In this document: positions 23,770 to 32,224 of the stretch, in pieces
How the letters are laid out: each line of letters starts with the position of its first letter
How positions within the stretch are numbered: the first letter of the stretch is position 1
Assembly (NCBI GenBank): GCA_937919945.1
Contig: CALESY010000094.1
Location: 1 to 32,224 of the forward strand
Direction of reading: 5' to 3'
From: an uncultured Chitinophagaceae bacterium
GTDB taxonomy: Bacteria; Bacteroidota; Bacteroidia; Chitinophagales; Chitinophagaceae
Length of the DNA: 32,224 nt
Position numbers and translations under genes: made by a program
Notes under the pieces: generated by a model
What the model saw: the letters and a program-made list of their open reading frames with translations, nothing else
What the model was told of the DNA's origin: nothing
Databases searched by the model: none

Positions 23770-23892
23770 GATGTATGTCATATATGGTTAATGTAAGGAA
23801 AACAAACATAAATCTGACAAAAAATCTAAACTGCGGGCGTACTTTTAACAGAAGTTTTTATCTTTACCGTTCATTTGGTTAATTTTTTATTA

Positions 23893-26800
23893 ATGCAGGA
23901 TATGACACGTACACTACGTTATTTATTCCTTTTATTGTTTATAGGCTTTGCCGGTACAGCTATGGCCCAGGTGGGTGGTATAGTGGGTAAAGTATTAGAT
24001 AATAAAAAAGAGCCTATCATGGGGGCTGTTGTAGAAGTAAGCCAGGGCGGTGTTAAAAAGGCCGGTGATGTTACCGATGAAGATGGTAATTATAATATCA
24101 GAGCCTTGAGTGCCGGTCGTTATGATGTTGTGGTTAAGTTCGCTACATTCAAAACGAGTAAAACAGAAGGAGTTGTTGTTAGTCCTGATAGGAATACGAC
24201 TTTGAACATAGATATGGAGGTGAACGACAGAGAACTGGATGTAGTAGTTGTTAAAGCATACAAACAACCTCTGATTACACAAGGTGGTACCAGGGCAATA
24301 GGCGCTGAGGACCTTGAAAAAATGCCTACTCGTAATACCTCATCGATGGTATCTACACAAGCGGGTGTTTATCAATCGCGCGAGGGTGCAGGCCTTAGTT
24401 TAGGTGGTGCCCGTGGTGACGGTACTGCATATATAGTGGATGGTATCCGCGTATATGGCAGCCGAGGCACTAACATTGCACAAAATGCTATAGATCAGGT
24501 AGAGGTATTGCAATCAGGCCTTTCAGCAAAATATGGTGATGCTATCGGTGGTGTGGTAAATATCACAACTAAAGGTGTTTCAAAAAACCTTACAGGTGGT
24601 GTGTTGTTAGAGAGGTCAGTAGATGGCTATGGTCATAATTTGTTCAACTTCAACTTATCAGGACCGCTCTTTAGCAAGAAAGATAGTACACTGCAAGGTG
24701 GTAAAAAGCCGGTTGTTGGTTTCAGGCTTGATGGTGATCTTATATATGATAAAGATCGTAGTCCATGGTGGACACAGCACTATCAACCCAATGATGGTGT
24801 TCGTGAGCGTGTAGCTGACAAGCCCTTAGTAAGTGTGCCAAATCAAAATGGTATTCCTGTATTTAACTATGCTACCGAATATCTTCGCATTGATGATTTT
24901 CATACCGTTAAAGCTCGCCCTAATGCAGACGTTCTGGAGGGCAGGTTGAATGGTAGGGTTGACTATCAGTTAGCTGACAATCTGAATTTGCAAGCAGGTG
25001 GTACTTTTTCGTATAGCAGAGCTAAATCATACGGCAGAGGTGCGTCACTTTTCGCATTAGACGCTATACCAACAGTACACAATTATACTGGTAGGGGTTA
25101 TGTGCGCCTAACGCAAAAATTTGGTACTGCAAAACTAGAGCCGGGACAAAAAACACCTGTTATATCTAATGCATTCTACTCATTACAAGCAGATTATCAA
25201 AAAGACGCACAATCACAAGACCATCCTAACTTCGGTAAGGACCTTTTTAAATATGCATATGTAGGTAAATTTTACACAGATTATTTAAACATATATGCTC
25301 CGGGTGTAGACGACAGTAGCGGTATCAGTGGTGTGCGTTTGGTTTTAGATCGTGTATCCAACGGTGTAAGATATGAAAGGTCGGACTTAAACCCTGAACT
25401 TGCAAATTATACTACACAGTTCTTCAATGAAAGGGGGACAAGGCCAAACTCTCTGACAGATATTGTTGCTCAGCACAATCTAACTAATGGCTTCTTCCCG
25501 CAAAGTGTATATGGCAGATATTCAAACGTAGGTGTAGGTGTAGGTAGCTACAGTCAGGCATCCGTAGATCAGATTGGTGTTAACGTGGATGCGTCTTTCG
25601 ACTTTAAGCCTGGTAAAATACGCCACCAAATAGAGTTTGGCTTATATTACCAACAACAAGTGCACAGGTCTTATGCTGCATCGGCTTTTGCTGGGTCGTC
25701 AAATATTTGGCAATATGCTCGCCAATTAAGTAATAATCACATCTCGCTTGACTATGCTAATCCGATATTCATAGTTGGTGGCAATCGTTACACTAAAGAT
25801 CAAGTAAAAGCGGGCGTAGTAACACCTTCTCCTTACGATACAATTATATATAACAGAAGGTCTGACAGTATATCTGTATTTGCACAAAATCTGCGTAACA
25901 AGTTGGGTTTAAGCGCAACAGATTATGTAGATGTTGATAATTATGACCCTTCTACTTTTTCATTGGATATGTTCTCAGCTGATGAGTTGCTGAATAGTGG
26001 TAACCAATTTGTAGGTTATAGCGGCTACGATTATAAAGGTAACAGGTTGAGAGGGCAAGTAAACTTCAATGACTTCTTTACTAAGAAAGATGCTAATGGT
26101 AATTATACACGCGAGATAGGTGCATATCGTCCAAACTATATAGCTGGTTATATACTCGATAAGTTTACTTACAAAGACATGAACTTCAATATTGGTATTC
26201 GTATAGATCGTTTCGATGCCAATACTAAAGTATTGAGAGATCCATATTCTTTGTACGCAGTACATACAGCGCGAGATGTTGCTAACAATTCAATAGGCTC
26301 GGTGAACAATCAGCCTCGTACTATTACTAATACATTGAATGGCGGTGTAAGACCAAACAATATTGGCGACGACTATGTAGTTTATGTAAATAACAATCAG
26401 GCAGCATCTGCCAATATTATAGGTTACCGTAATGGTGATGATTGGTATGACTATGCTGGTAAATTGATTGAAGATCCTAATGTGTTGAAAAACTATAGTG
26501 GTGGCCGTGATCCTCAACCGTTGCTGAAAAACCCTAATGACAATATTCAAAATACAAATTTTGACCCAGAGCAGTCTTTTACAGATTATAAGCCACAGGT
26601 AAATGTAATGCCTCGTATTGCTTTCAACTTCCCTATATCTGATGATGCCTTGTTCTATGCACACTACGATGTAATTGTGCAACGTCCGCAAAGCAATGTA
26701 TTCACTTCGCCGTTGTCCTACTACTACCTCACTGCAAATACACAGGATATACTAAACAACCCTAATCTGAAACCTGAAAAACTATTTGACTATGAAGTAG

Positions 26801-27678
26801 GCTTCAAACAAAAAATAACAAATGAATCTGCTATTACAATCACTGCTTTCTATAAAGAGCGTAAAGATATGATACAGGTTCGCCCTTACTTGTTTGCATG
26901 GCCTGTTACATATTTTACCTATGGCAATCGTGACTTCTCTACTACAAAAGGTTTGATACTAAACTATGATATGAGAAGGGTTGGTAACCTGCGTATGAAT
27001 ATCGCTTATACCTTGCAGTTTGCAGAAGGTACAGGTTCAAATGCAAGCACTACTGCACGTGGTGGTAACTTCAGCAGTGGTATCTTAGGCAACTTCATTG
27101 CGGCTGGTATACCAAATATGCGTATCAGCAATGTGTTAGATTATGATTCAAGGCACAACATAGTTACCAGCTTAGATTACAGGTATGGTAAAGGTGAAGG
27201 TCGTATAAATGGTAAGCCGATATTAGAAAATACAGGCGTTAACTTCATATTCCGTGCACGAAGTGGTGAACCATATACAAAATTCAGGCAGCCAACACGT
27301 ACAAATAACCTGATTGATGGTGGTATCAATGGGTCTCGTCTTGGTTGGCACTTTGGCTTAGACATGAGGTTGGATAGGGATATAGATATGAACAAATTAT
27401 TCAGTGGTAAATCAATAAGTGAAGCTAAACGCCCTGTAATGCTGAACGCTTTTGTATTGATTCAAAACCTGTTGAATATCAAAGATATATTGGCTGTTGA
27501 CGGCTTTACTGGACGTCCGGACGATGATGGTTATATGGCATCTCCACAAGGTCAGTTAGATATACAAACGCAGGTAAATCCTCAGTCTTTTGTTGATTAC
27601 TATAATATGACATTGTGGAATCATAATAATATCAATTTCCCAAGGCGTATTAACGTAGGCTTACAACTGAATTTTTAA
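23893..27678 (+). CDS. TonB-dependent outer membrane receptor with CarboxypepD_reg-like domain
   Basis: From ATG at 23893 the protein has 1261 residues (the frame also allows TTG at 23875 and ATG at 23902). It has a signal peptide ending AMA-QVGG, then a carboxypeptidase-regulatory-like domain at about 28-115 (GGIVGKVLDNKKEPIMGAVV, DEDGNYNIRALSAG). A plug domain follows at about 120-235 (MPTRNTSSMVSTQAGVYQS, AYIVDGIRV, then LQSGLSAKYGDAIGGVVNIT). A long barrel ends in aromatic LQLNF, the usual outer membrane C-terminus. The plug lacks the hallmarks of SusC and no SusD follows, so it is not a glycan-utilisation pair. It heads an operon with a giant T9SS cargo and a PorV-family barrel, with a 37-nt gap, which suggests a shared surface assembly. 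Substrate unknown. Confidence 0.92.
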   Translation: MQDMTRTLRYLFLLLFIGFAGTAMAQVGGIVGKVLDNKKEPIMGAVVEVSQGGVKKAGDVTDEDGNYNIRALSAGRYDVVVKFATFKTSKTEGVVVSPDRNTTLNIDMEVNDRELDVVVVKAYKQPLITQGGTRAIGAEDLEKMPTRNTSSMVSTQAGVYQSREGAGLSLGGARGDGTAYIVDGIRVYGSRGTNIAQNAIDQVEVLQSGLSAKYGDAIGGVVNITTKGVSKNLTGGVLLERSVDGYGHNLFNFNLSGPLFSKKDSTLQGGKKPVVGFRLDGDLIYDKDRSPWWTQHYQPNDGVRERVADKPLVSVPNQNGIPVFNYATEYLRIDDFHTVKARPNADVLEGRLNGRVDYQLADNLNLQAGGTFSYSRAKSYGRGASLFALDAIPTVHNYTGRGYVRLTQKFGTAKLEPGQKTPVISNAFYSLQADYQKDAQSQDHPNFGKDLFKYAYVGKFYTDYLNIYAPGVDDSSGISGVRLVLDRVSNGVRYERSDLNPELANYTTQFFNERGTRPNSLTDIVAQHNLTNGFFPQSVYGRYSNVGVGVGSYSQASVDQIGVNVDASFDFKPGKIRHQIEFGLYYQQQVHRSYAASAFAGSSNIWQYARQLSNNHISLDYANPIFIVGGNRYTKDQVKAGVVTPSPYDTIIYNRRSDSISVFAQNLRNKLGLSATDYVDVDNYDPSTFSLDMFSADELLNSGNQFVGYSGYDYKGNRLRGQVNFNDFFTKKDANGNYTREIGAYRPNYIAGYILDKFTYKDMNFNIGIRIDRFDANTKVLRDPYSLYAVHTARDVANNSIGSVNNQPRTITNTLNGGVRPNNIGDDYVVYVNNNQAASANIIGYRNGDDWYDYAGKLIEDPNVLKNYSGGRDPQPLLKNPNDNIQNTNFDPEQSFTDYKPQVNVMPRIAFNFPISDDALFYAHYDVIVQRPQSNVFTSPLSYYYLTANTQDILNNPNLKPEKLFDYEVGFKQKITNESAITITAFYKERKDMIQVRPYLFAWPVTYFTYGNRDFSTTKGLILNYDMRRVGNLRMNIAYTLQFAEGTGSNASTTARGGNFSSGILGNFIAAGIPNMRISNVLDYDSRHNIVTSLDYRYGKGEGRINGKPILENTGVNFIFRARSGEPYTKFRQPTRTNNLIDGGINGSRLGWHFGLDMRLDRDIDMNKLFSGKSISEAKRPVMLNAFVLIQNLLNIKDILAVDGFTGRPDDDGYMASPQGQLDIQTQVNPQSFVDYYNMTLWNHNNINFPRRINVGLQLNF

Positions 27679-27715
27679 TAAACTATTTGTTTGATATATA
27701 ACTTTAAATTGAGTT

Positions 27716-30700
27716 ATGATGTTTAAGGATAAAAAAATAATAACCGCAGTAGCCGTGTTGGCACTCTCAGCAGGGTCAATCGTTACAAATGCCCGCCCTA
27801 ATATAAATAACAACCCGCAACTGAAAACCACAGGTGGGCAGTTAAAAACTACGGCAAGTACTTGTAAGCCGGCAGAGGCTAAAATAGACTTGGACATTAA
27901 CAACGTGCGTGCACGTTTAATGACAGGTGGTGATATGTGGTGGGATAATGGTACTGCCGAAGCGCGCTATGAAGTGCCAAAGGGTAGCCGTAAAAATTCA
28001 CTCTTTGCCGGCTCTGTTTGGATAGGTGGTATTGACGCACAAGGTCAGTTGAAAGTAGCCGCACAAACATACAGGCAAGATGGTAATGACTACTGGCCTG
28101 GCCCGCTTGACGATCAGGCAAATGTTACTGAAAGTGATTGTGCTGAGTGGGATAGGTTTTGGAAAGTAAATAAATCTGACATTCTTGCATTGAGATCACT
28201 TAGCGACCCTGGTGCACGTACTCAATTGCTTGCTTCTGCAGAGTTTGAATCTATTTACCAATGGCCGGCTAAAGGCAACCCAAATGCTAAGGGTAACCGA
28301 GGCAACCCCTTGGGTTTAAATAGCACCACGAAAGATTACGCTCCTTTTGTGGACGTAGATAATAACCAAAAATATGAACCGGAAAACGGAGACTATCCGG
28401 ATATTGATGGAGACCAATTTGTATGGTGGGTATTTAACGATAAAGGCAATACTAAACAACAATCTCAAACAGAAGGTATAGGTATTGAAGTGCAGGCTAG
28501 TGCGTTCGCATATGCAACTAAAGACTTCTTGAATGACGCCACTTTCTATAATTACAGGTTAGTTAACCGTAGTAATATTACTCTTGATAGTACTTATATT
28601 GCTACATGGACAGATGCTGACCTTGGTTTTTACAGGGATGACTATATAGGTTGTGATACCGTGCGTGGTTTAGGTATCCTTTATAATGGTTCTACTCAAG
28701 ATGGTAATGGTCAAATAAATAGCTATGGCACTAAAATACCTATGGTAGGTATAGACTTCTTTAAAGGTCCTCAAAAACCATACGATTCTGCTGGCAAAAC
28801 TTATTTCAAGCAGTTGGGTATGGAGTCATTCACTTATTATAACAATGACGCTACTATCATTGGTAACCCTAACAATGGTGTGCAGATATATTACTACATG
28901 ACTGGTTCTATCCGTAATGGTCAGCGTTTCAGTAATGACTTCACAGGACCTAACACTAATTCTAAAGCATATGGTACAGGGCCAACTACACGTTTTGTAT
29001 TTTATGGAGACCCGGGTGAGAAGAGTGAGTGGTCTGAATGTACTTGCTTAAATCCTGTTGGTGACAGGCGCTTTGTACACTCTTCAGGACCTTTTAAATT
29101 GTTACCTGGTGTAGTTAATGACATTACAATTGGTGCAGTTTGGGTATCAGATGCAGGAGGTTGCCCTACAACCAGCTATAAGAAAATACGTGTTGCTGAC
29201 GATTTGGCACAAGGTCTGTTTGATAATAACTTCGAAACTATCGAAGGGCCTGAAGCTCCAAGGCTGGTAGCAAGAGAGATGGATAGGAAAGTAGTATTCT
29301 ACCTCATTAATGATTTTGGAAGTAATAACTTCCGTGAGCGCTACGGTCGTCATCCGGATAGCCAATACAGGGTATCATCTATAAAAGCGGCTAAATATGT
29401 AAAAAGCCCTGACTCTTTATATAAGTTTGAAGGCTATCGTGTATTCCAGTTAAAAAATAGTTTAGTACAACCTGCCCAGATATACAATAGCGATGGTAGT
29501 GTAAACGGCGACTTAGCACAAGAGATATTCCAGTGTGATATTAAAAATGGCATTACACGTATTATAAATTACGAAAAAAACACGGACATAAGTGATAGTA
29601 CTTACATACCAATAGTAAAAGTTATTGGTAGGGATAGTGGTATCAGACATAGTTTTGAGGTAACGATTGATCAGTTCTCAACAGATCAGGAAAAAAGACT
29701 GGTAAACTACAGGAATTATTATTTCCTCGCAATTGCTTATGCGTACAACGACTTCTCATACAATCCTGTAACAAGAACTGGTGGTTTCGACCCAAATAAT
29801 GCTGACTCTACACAGGATGTAGCCTACTTAGAAAGTTCTAAAGGTGCAGGTGGTACACCATTAAGGGTTGTAGCAGCAATGCCAAATCCATCAAATGGCG
29901 ACATGGGTACTGTATTGAATGCAGATTATGGTTCAGGTGTTATTATTAAAAGGCTTGAAGGTAGTGGTAATGGTCACAACGAATTGAGGCTCACTGATGA
30001 ATCTGTTAATGAAATACTTACTGGAGGTACTAACCAATCTCTCTATCCTACCTATAAGGCAGGTTATGGTCCTATTAATGTAAAAGTTGTTGACCCAGTA
30101 AGAGTGAAGCCAGGTAATTTCGAACTGTATATTAAAGGAAACATGCAGTCTGTCGAGAGTAAAGGCTTAGATCCATATAGTGGATGGTTCATGGTAAACA
30201 CAGTAAATAATGATACTATCTTAAGTGAAGGAAAATATGGCATTAGCGAACCGGATGAGCAGATCATTGAGAAATATGGTATTGCCATCACTATTCAGCA
30301 AGTAGAACGCCCTGGTGATAATCAGGCAGGAGGAAATGGCCTTATTACTTCAGATATTACTTTTGCAGATCCTTCTCGTCCTTGGATGGTCGGTGTAGCA
30401 GATCAGGAGGCAAGGTCTCTGAATAACTGGATACGCAGCGGGCATACATCTGATACATTTACTTTCTGCGACTTTAATGACAGGACTGGTTTAGGTTATG
30501 ATACAGCTGCACAGGTATATGAAAGTCTACTACCTTTAAATACACTGAACAAAGGAACGTGGGCACCTTATGCGTTAGGTGCTGATGAGGATAAGGGGCA
30601 ATGCGGTTTTGGTGTGATTAGGAAATCATCTGCTTCAGGTATATATTCATTACCTAGCGTAGATATCGTGCTGACTTCAGACAAGTCAAAATGGACACGT

Positions 30701-31669
30701 TGTTTGGTTCTTGAAATGCAGGACGATGTTAATTTGTCTATTGGTAATGTTGACAAATTCAAACCAAGAGCTGCTCGCGGTTGGAATATGGAGGTAGATG
30801 CCAATGGAAGGCCAATATACAGTTCTGCTTCTGCAGACAGTGGTATGTCTTGGTTCCCTGGTTATGCAATTAATCAAGAAACAGGTCAGCGCTTGAATAT
30901 TATGTTCGGCGAAGATTCTTGGTTGAAACAGTATAATGGTACTGATATGATATGGAACCCAACCGTTGAGAACATCTCTCAATTAGGTAATGTTATTAAT
31001 GGAGGTAAACATTATATATACGTACTAAACACAATGTATGACTCTTGCAAAGCAATGAAAACAGGGCTACTTGGTAATGTTATAAATATTAATAATGCGA
31101 TGAGGAATTGTGCATGGGTAGGTTTACCTTTGTTGAATAGAGGCTTCCAACTCAACTCAATTGAGCAGGGTATTATTCCTACAGATGTTACGATACGTTT
31201 CCGAGTAGATAGGCCATATACTAGGTACATAGCACCTGGCCTACCAACTACAAGTCTTAAAAATAACGGTAACCCATTGTATTCTTTCAGCACAGATAAC
31301 CTAGTACCTACACCACTGGATAAAAACGATGGTGTAGCAAAAGACAAATTACTTGAAAGGATACATGCTGTTCCTAATCCATATTACGGCTATACTGGTT
31401 ATGAGCAAAACAGGCTTGATACCCGTGTAAGGATTATCAATCTGCCTAAACGAGCTACAATCAGTATTTATACTGTTGATGGTACATTGGTGCGCAAGCT
31501 TGAAAAAGATAATCCTAATGTTTCGTTTATTGATTGGGATATTAGAAACGCTAAAGGTTTGCCGATAGCTAGTGGTATGTATCTGATGCACGTAAATGTA
31601 GAAGGTGTAGGTGAAACAGTCCTTAAATGGTTTGGTGCTATGCGCCCTGTAGATATCATCAGTTATTAA
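27716..31669 (+). CDS. Giant T9SS-secreted protein of unknown function (1317 aa)
   Basis: The protein begins with a signal peptide (MMFKDKKIITAVAVLALSAG, then TNA-RP). Early conserved-looking blocks include MWWDNGTAEARYEVP, SLFAGSVWIGGIDAQGQLKV and DYWPGPLD. An Asp/Asn-rich stretch at about 211-236 (DVDNNQKYEPENGD then DIDGDQ) resembles calcium-binding loops. The block after it (VWWVFNDKGN, GIEVQASAFAYATKDFLND, YRLVNRSNITLDSTY) recurs in large secreted Bacteroidota and Ignavibacteria proteins. Residues about 1216-1317 form a T9SS type A tail (HAVPNPYYGY, ISIYTVDGTLVRKL, ASGMYLMHV) that runs on a few residues longer than usual. No catalytic motif is recognised. Position between a TonB receptor and a PorV-like protein suggests the three form one surface system. 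Confidence 0.85.
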   Translation: MMFKDKKIITAVAVLALSAGSIVTNARPNINNNPQLKTTGGQLKTTASTCKPAEAKIDLDINNVRARLMTGGDMWWDNGTAEARYEVPKGSRKNSLFAGSVWIGGIDAQGQLKVAAQTYRQDGNDYWPGPLDDQANVTESDCAEWDRFWKVNKSDILALRSLSDPGARTQLLASAEFESIYQWPAKGNPNAKGNRGNPLGLNSTTKDYAPFVDVDNNQKYEPENGDYPDIDGDQFVWWVFNDKGNTKQQSQTEGIGIEVQASAFAYATKDFLNDATFYNYRLVNRSNITLDSTYIATWTDADLGFYRDDYIGCDTVRGLGILYNGSTQDGNGQINSYGTKIPMVGIDFFKGPQKPYDSAGKTYFKQLGMESFTYYNNDATIIGNPNNGVQIYYYMTGSIRNGQRFSNDFTGPNTNSKAYGTGPTTRFVFYGDPGEKSEWSECTCLNPVGDRRFVHSSGPFKLLPGVVNDITIGAVWVSDAGGCPTTSYKKIRVADDLAQGLFDNNFETIEGPEAPRLVAREMDRKVVFYLINDFGSNNFRERYGRHPDSQYRVSSIKAAKYVKSPDSLYKFEGYRVFQLKNSLVQPAQIYNSDGSVNGDLAQEIFQCDIKNGITRIINYEKNTDISDSTYIPIVKVIGRDSGIRHSFEVTIDQFSTDQEKRLVNYRNYYFLAIAYAYNDFSYNPVTRTGGFDPNNADSTQDVAYLESSKGAGGTPLRVVAAMPNPSNGDMGTVLNADYGSGVIIKRLEGSGNGHNELRLTDESVNEILTGGTNQSLYPTYKAGYGPINVKVVDPVRVKPGNFELYIKGNMQSVESKGLDPYSGWFMVNTVNNDTILSEGKYGISEPDEQIIEKYGIAITIQQVERPGDNQAGGNGLITSDITFADPSRPWMVGVADQEARSLNNWIRSGHTSDTFTFCDFNDRTGLGYDTAAQVYESLLPLNTLNKGTWAPYALGADEDKGQCGFGVIRKSSASGIYSLPSVDIVLTSDKSKWTRCLVLEMQDDVNLSIGNVDKFKPRAARGWNMEVDANGRPIYSSASADSGMSWFPGYAINQETGQRLNIMFGEDSWLKQYNGTDMIWNPTVENISQLGNVINGGKHYIYVLNTMYDSCKAMKTGLLGNVININNAMRNCAWVGLPLLNRGFQLNSIEQGIIPTDVTIRFRVDRPYTRYIAPGLPTTSLKNNGNPLYSFSTDNLVPTPLDKNDGVAKDKLLERIHAVPNPYYGYTGYEQNRLDTRVRIINLPKRATISIYTVDGTLVRKLEKDNPNVSFIDWDIRNAKGLPIASGMYLMHVNVEGVGETVLKWFGAMRPVDIISY

Positions 31670-31730
31670 TCGATAAAAAGAATTTAGCACAGGTTCATCC
31701 TACTGTTAATTATATAACGACAATTTTAGT

Positions 31731-32224
31731 ATGAAAAGAATATATAAAGCAGCTACACTAAGCATGATTGCAGCAGGTATGTCTTTTAATGCCTTTGCAG
31801 GCAATAAAGACCGTACAGGGCAGGCAGGTGCTGCAGAATTGATGATAAACCCTTGGGGGCAAAGTACAGGCGTATTTGGCTTGAATACATCTCATGTAAA
31901 AGGTGTAGATGCTTTGAAAACAAACATAGCAGGGTTAGCTCATGTCAATAAAACAGAAGTTGGGGCATCTTACACTATGCTTCTTCGCGGCTCAAATATT
32001 GGCGTAAACAATTTGGGCTTTGCACAAAGAGTTGGCGCTGCAGGTGTTATGGGTATAAACGTAATGGCTATGAATTACGGCGAAATTACCATTACTAACT
32101 ATGACAATCCGGAAGGGCAGATTGGTTCATATAGGCCACAGTTTTTCAATTTTCAACTAGGCTATGCGCAAAGCTTCTCCGATAAAATACACGCCGGTGT
32201 TGCTGCGACATTTGTGTCTCAACA
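31731..32224 (+). CDS. PorV/PorQ-family outer membrane protein (3' end cut by the window)
   Basis: The frame is open from ATG 31731 to the window end, 164 codons. A signal peptide (MKRIYKAATLSMIAAGMSFNAFAG) is followed by GAAELMINPWGQSTGVFGLN and a run of barrel-like strands (VGASYTMLLRGSNIGV, FQLGYAQSFSDKIHAGVAA). The start of the mature region matches the PorV/PorQ (UPF0164-like) pattern in which a GA-x-x-L-x-I-x-P segment opens a FadL-like barrel. PorV itself shuttles T9SS cargo from the translocon to the sortase complex; this could be a dedicated version for the giant cargo encoded 61 nt upstream. Identity as true PorV cannot be decided from half a protein. Confidence 0.75.
   Translation, partial: MKRIYKAATLSMIAAGMSFNAFAGNKDRTGQAGAAELMINPWGQSTGVFGLNTSHVKGVDALKTNIAGLAHVNKTEVGASYTMLLRGSNIGVNNLGFAQRVGAAGVMGINVMAMNYGEITITNYDNPEGQIGSYRPQFFNFQLGYAQSFSDKIHAGVAATFVSQ

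Noticed and set aside
23875..23892. TTG start for the TonB-dependent receptor
   Set aside because: An ATG in frame at 23893 gives a better signal peptide start, so the earlier TTG is unnecessary.
23893..31669. SusC/SusD-type polysaccharide utilisation locus
   Set aside because: The receptor is followed by a protein with a T9SS tail, not by a SusD lipoprotein, and no glycan-degrading enzymes are nearby.
1..32224. tRNA, rRNA, CRISPR array, insertion sequence or prophage
   Set aside because: All gaps are short; none shows a cloverleaf, regular direct repeats, transposase or integrase coding, or terminal inverted repeats.

Overview
The window looks like chromosomal DNA of a member of the Bacteroidota, most like Chitinophagales/Chitinophagaceae. 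This is inferred from AT-rich DNA, many secreted proteins ending in type IX secretion (T9SS) sorting domains, PorQ and PorV-like proteins, a TonB-dependent receptor with a CarboxypepD_reg-like N-terminus, absence of obvious Shine-Dalgarno sites, and -7 boxes of the TAnnTTTG type. Genes are densely packed. I found no tRNA, rRNA, CRISPR array, insertion sequence or phage gene, and no gene-free stretch over 300 bases. The largest gaps are 3888-4049 and 4248-4451.

Region 1 (1-5100): the 5' part of a large secreted multi-domain protein (minus, running off the left edge), a six-repeat kelch T9SS cargo protein with a strong terminator, a small unknown protein divergent from an XRE-type regulator, and a small single-TM protein.

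Region 2 (5150-9996): two tandem, almost touching M1 zinc aminopeptidases, both with T9SS tails, then a TerC-family membrane protein.

Region 3 (9999-15300): on the minus strand, a PorE-like TPR/propeller/CRD/OmpA protein, fabI and porQ. On the plus strand, a DUF2130 coiled-coil protein that I read as carrying a PD-(D/E)XK-like nuclease core.

Region 4 (15309-21953, all minus): pepA, pdxA, terminator; then an M16 peptidase, a FabK/nitronate-monooxygenase-like flavoprotein and a T9SS cargo protein with five FGTS-type repeats, ending in a bidirectional terminator.

Region 5 (22061-23769): rsmA with a TTG start, overlapping by 4 nt a 2-hydroxyacid dehydrogenase.

Region 6 (23893-32224): an apparent operon of a TonB-dependent receptor, a 1317-residue T9SS cargo protein and a PorV/PorQ-family barrel protein cut by the right edge.

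The unifying theme is export and cell-surface biology. At least five and probably six T9SS cargo proteins lie alongside two likely T9SS accessory components (PorQ, PorE-like) and a PorV-family protein, interleaved with housekeeping genes (fabI, pdxA, pepA, rsmA). The strongest candidate for an under-described system is the receptor/giant cargo/PorV-like triad at the right end.
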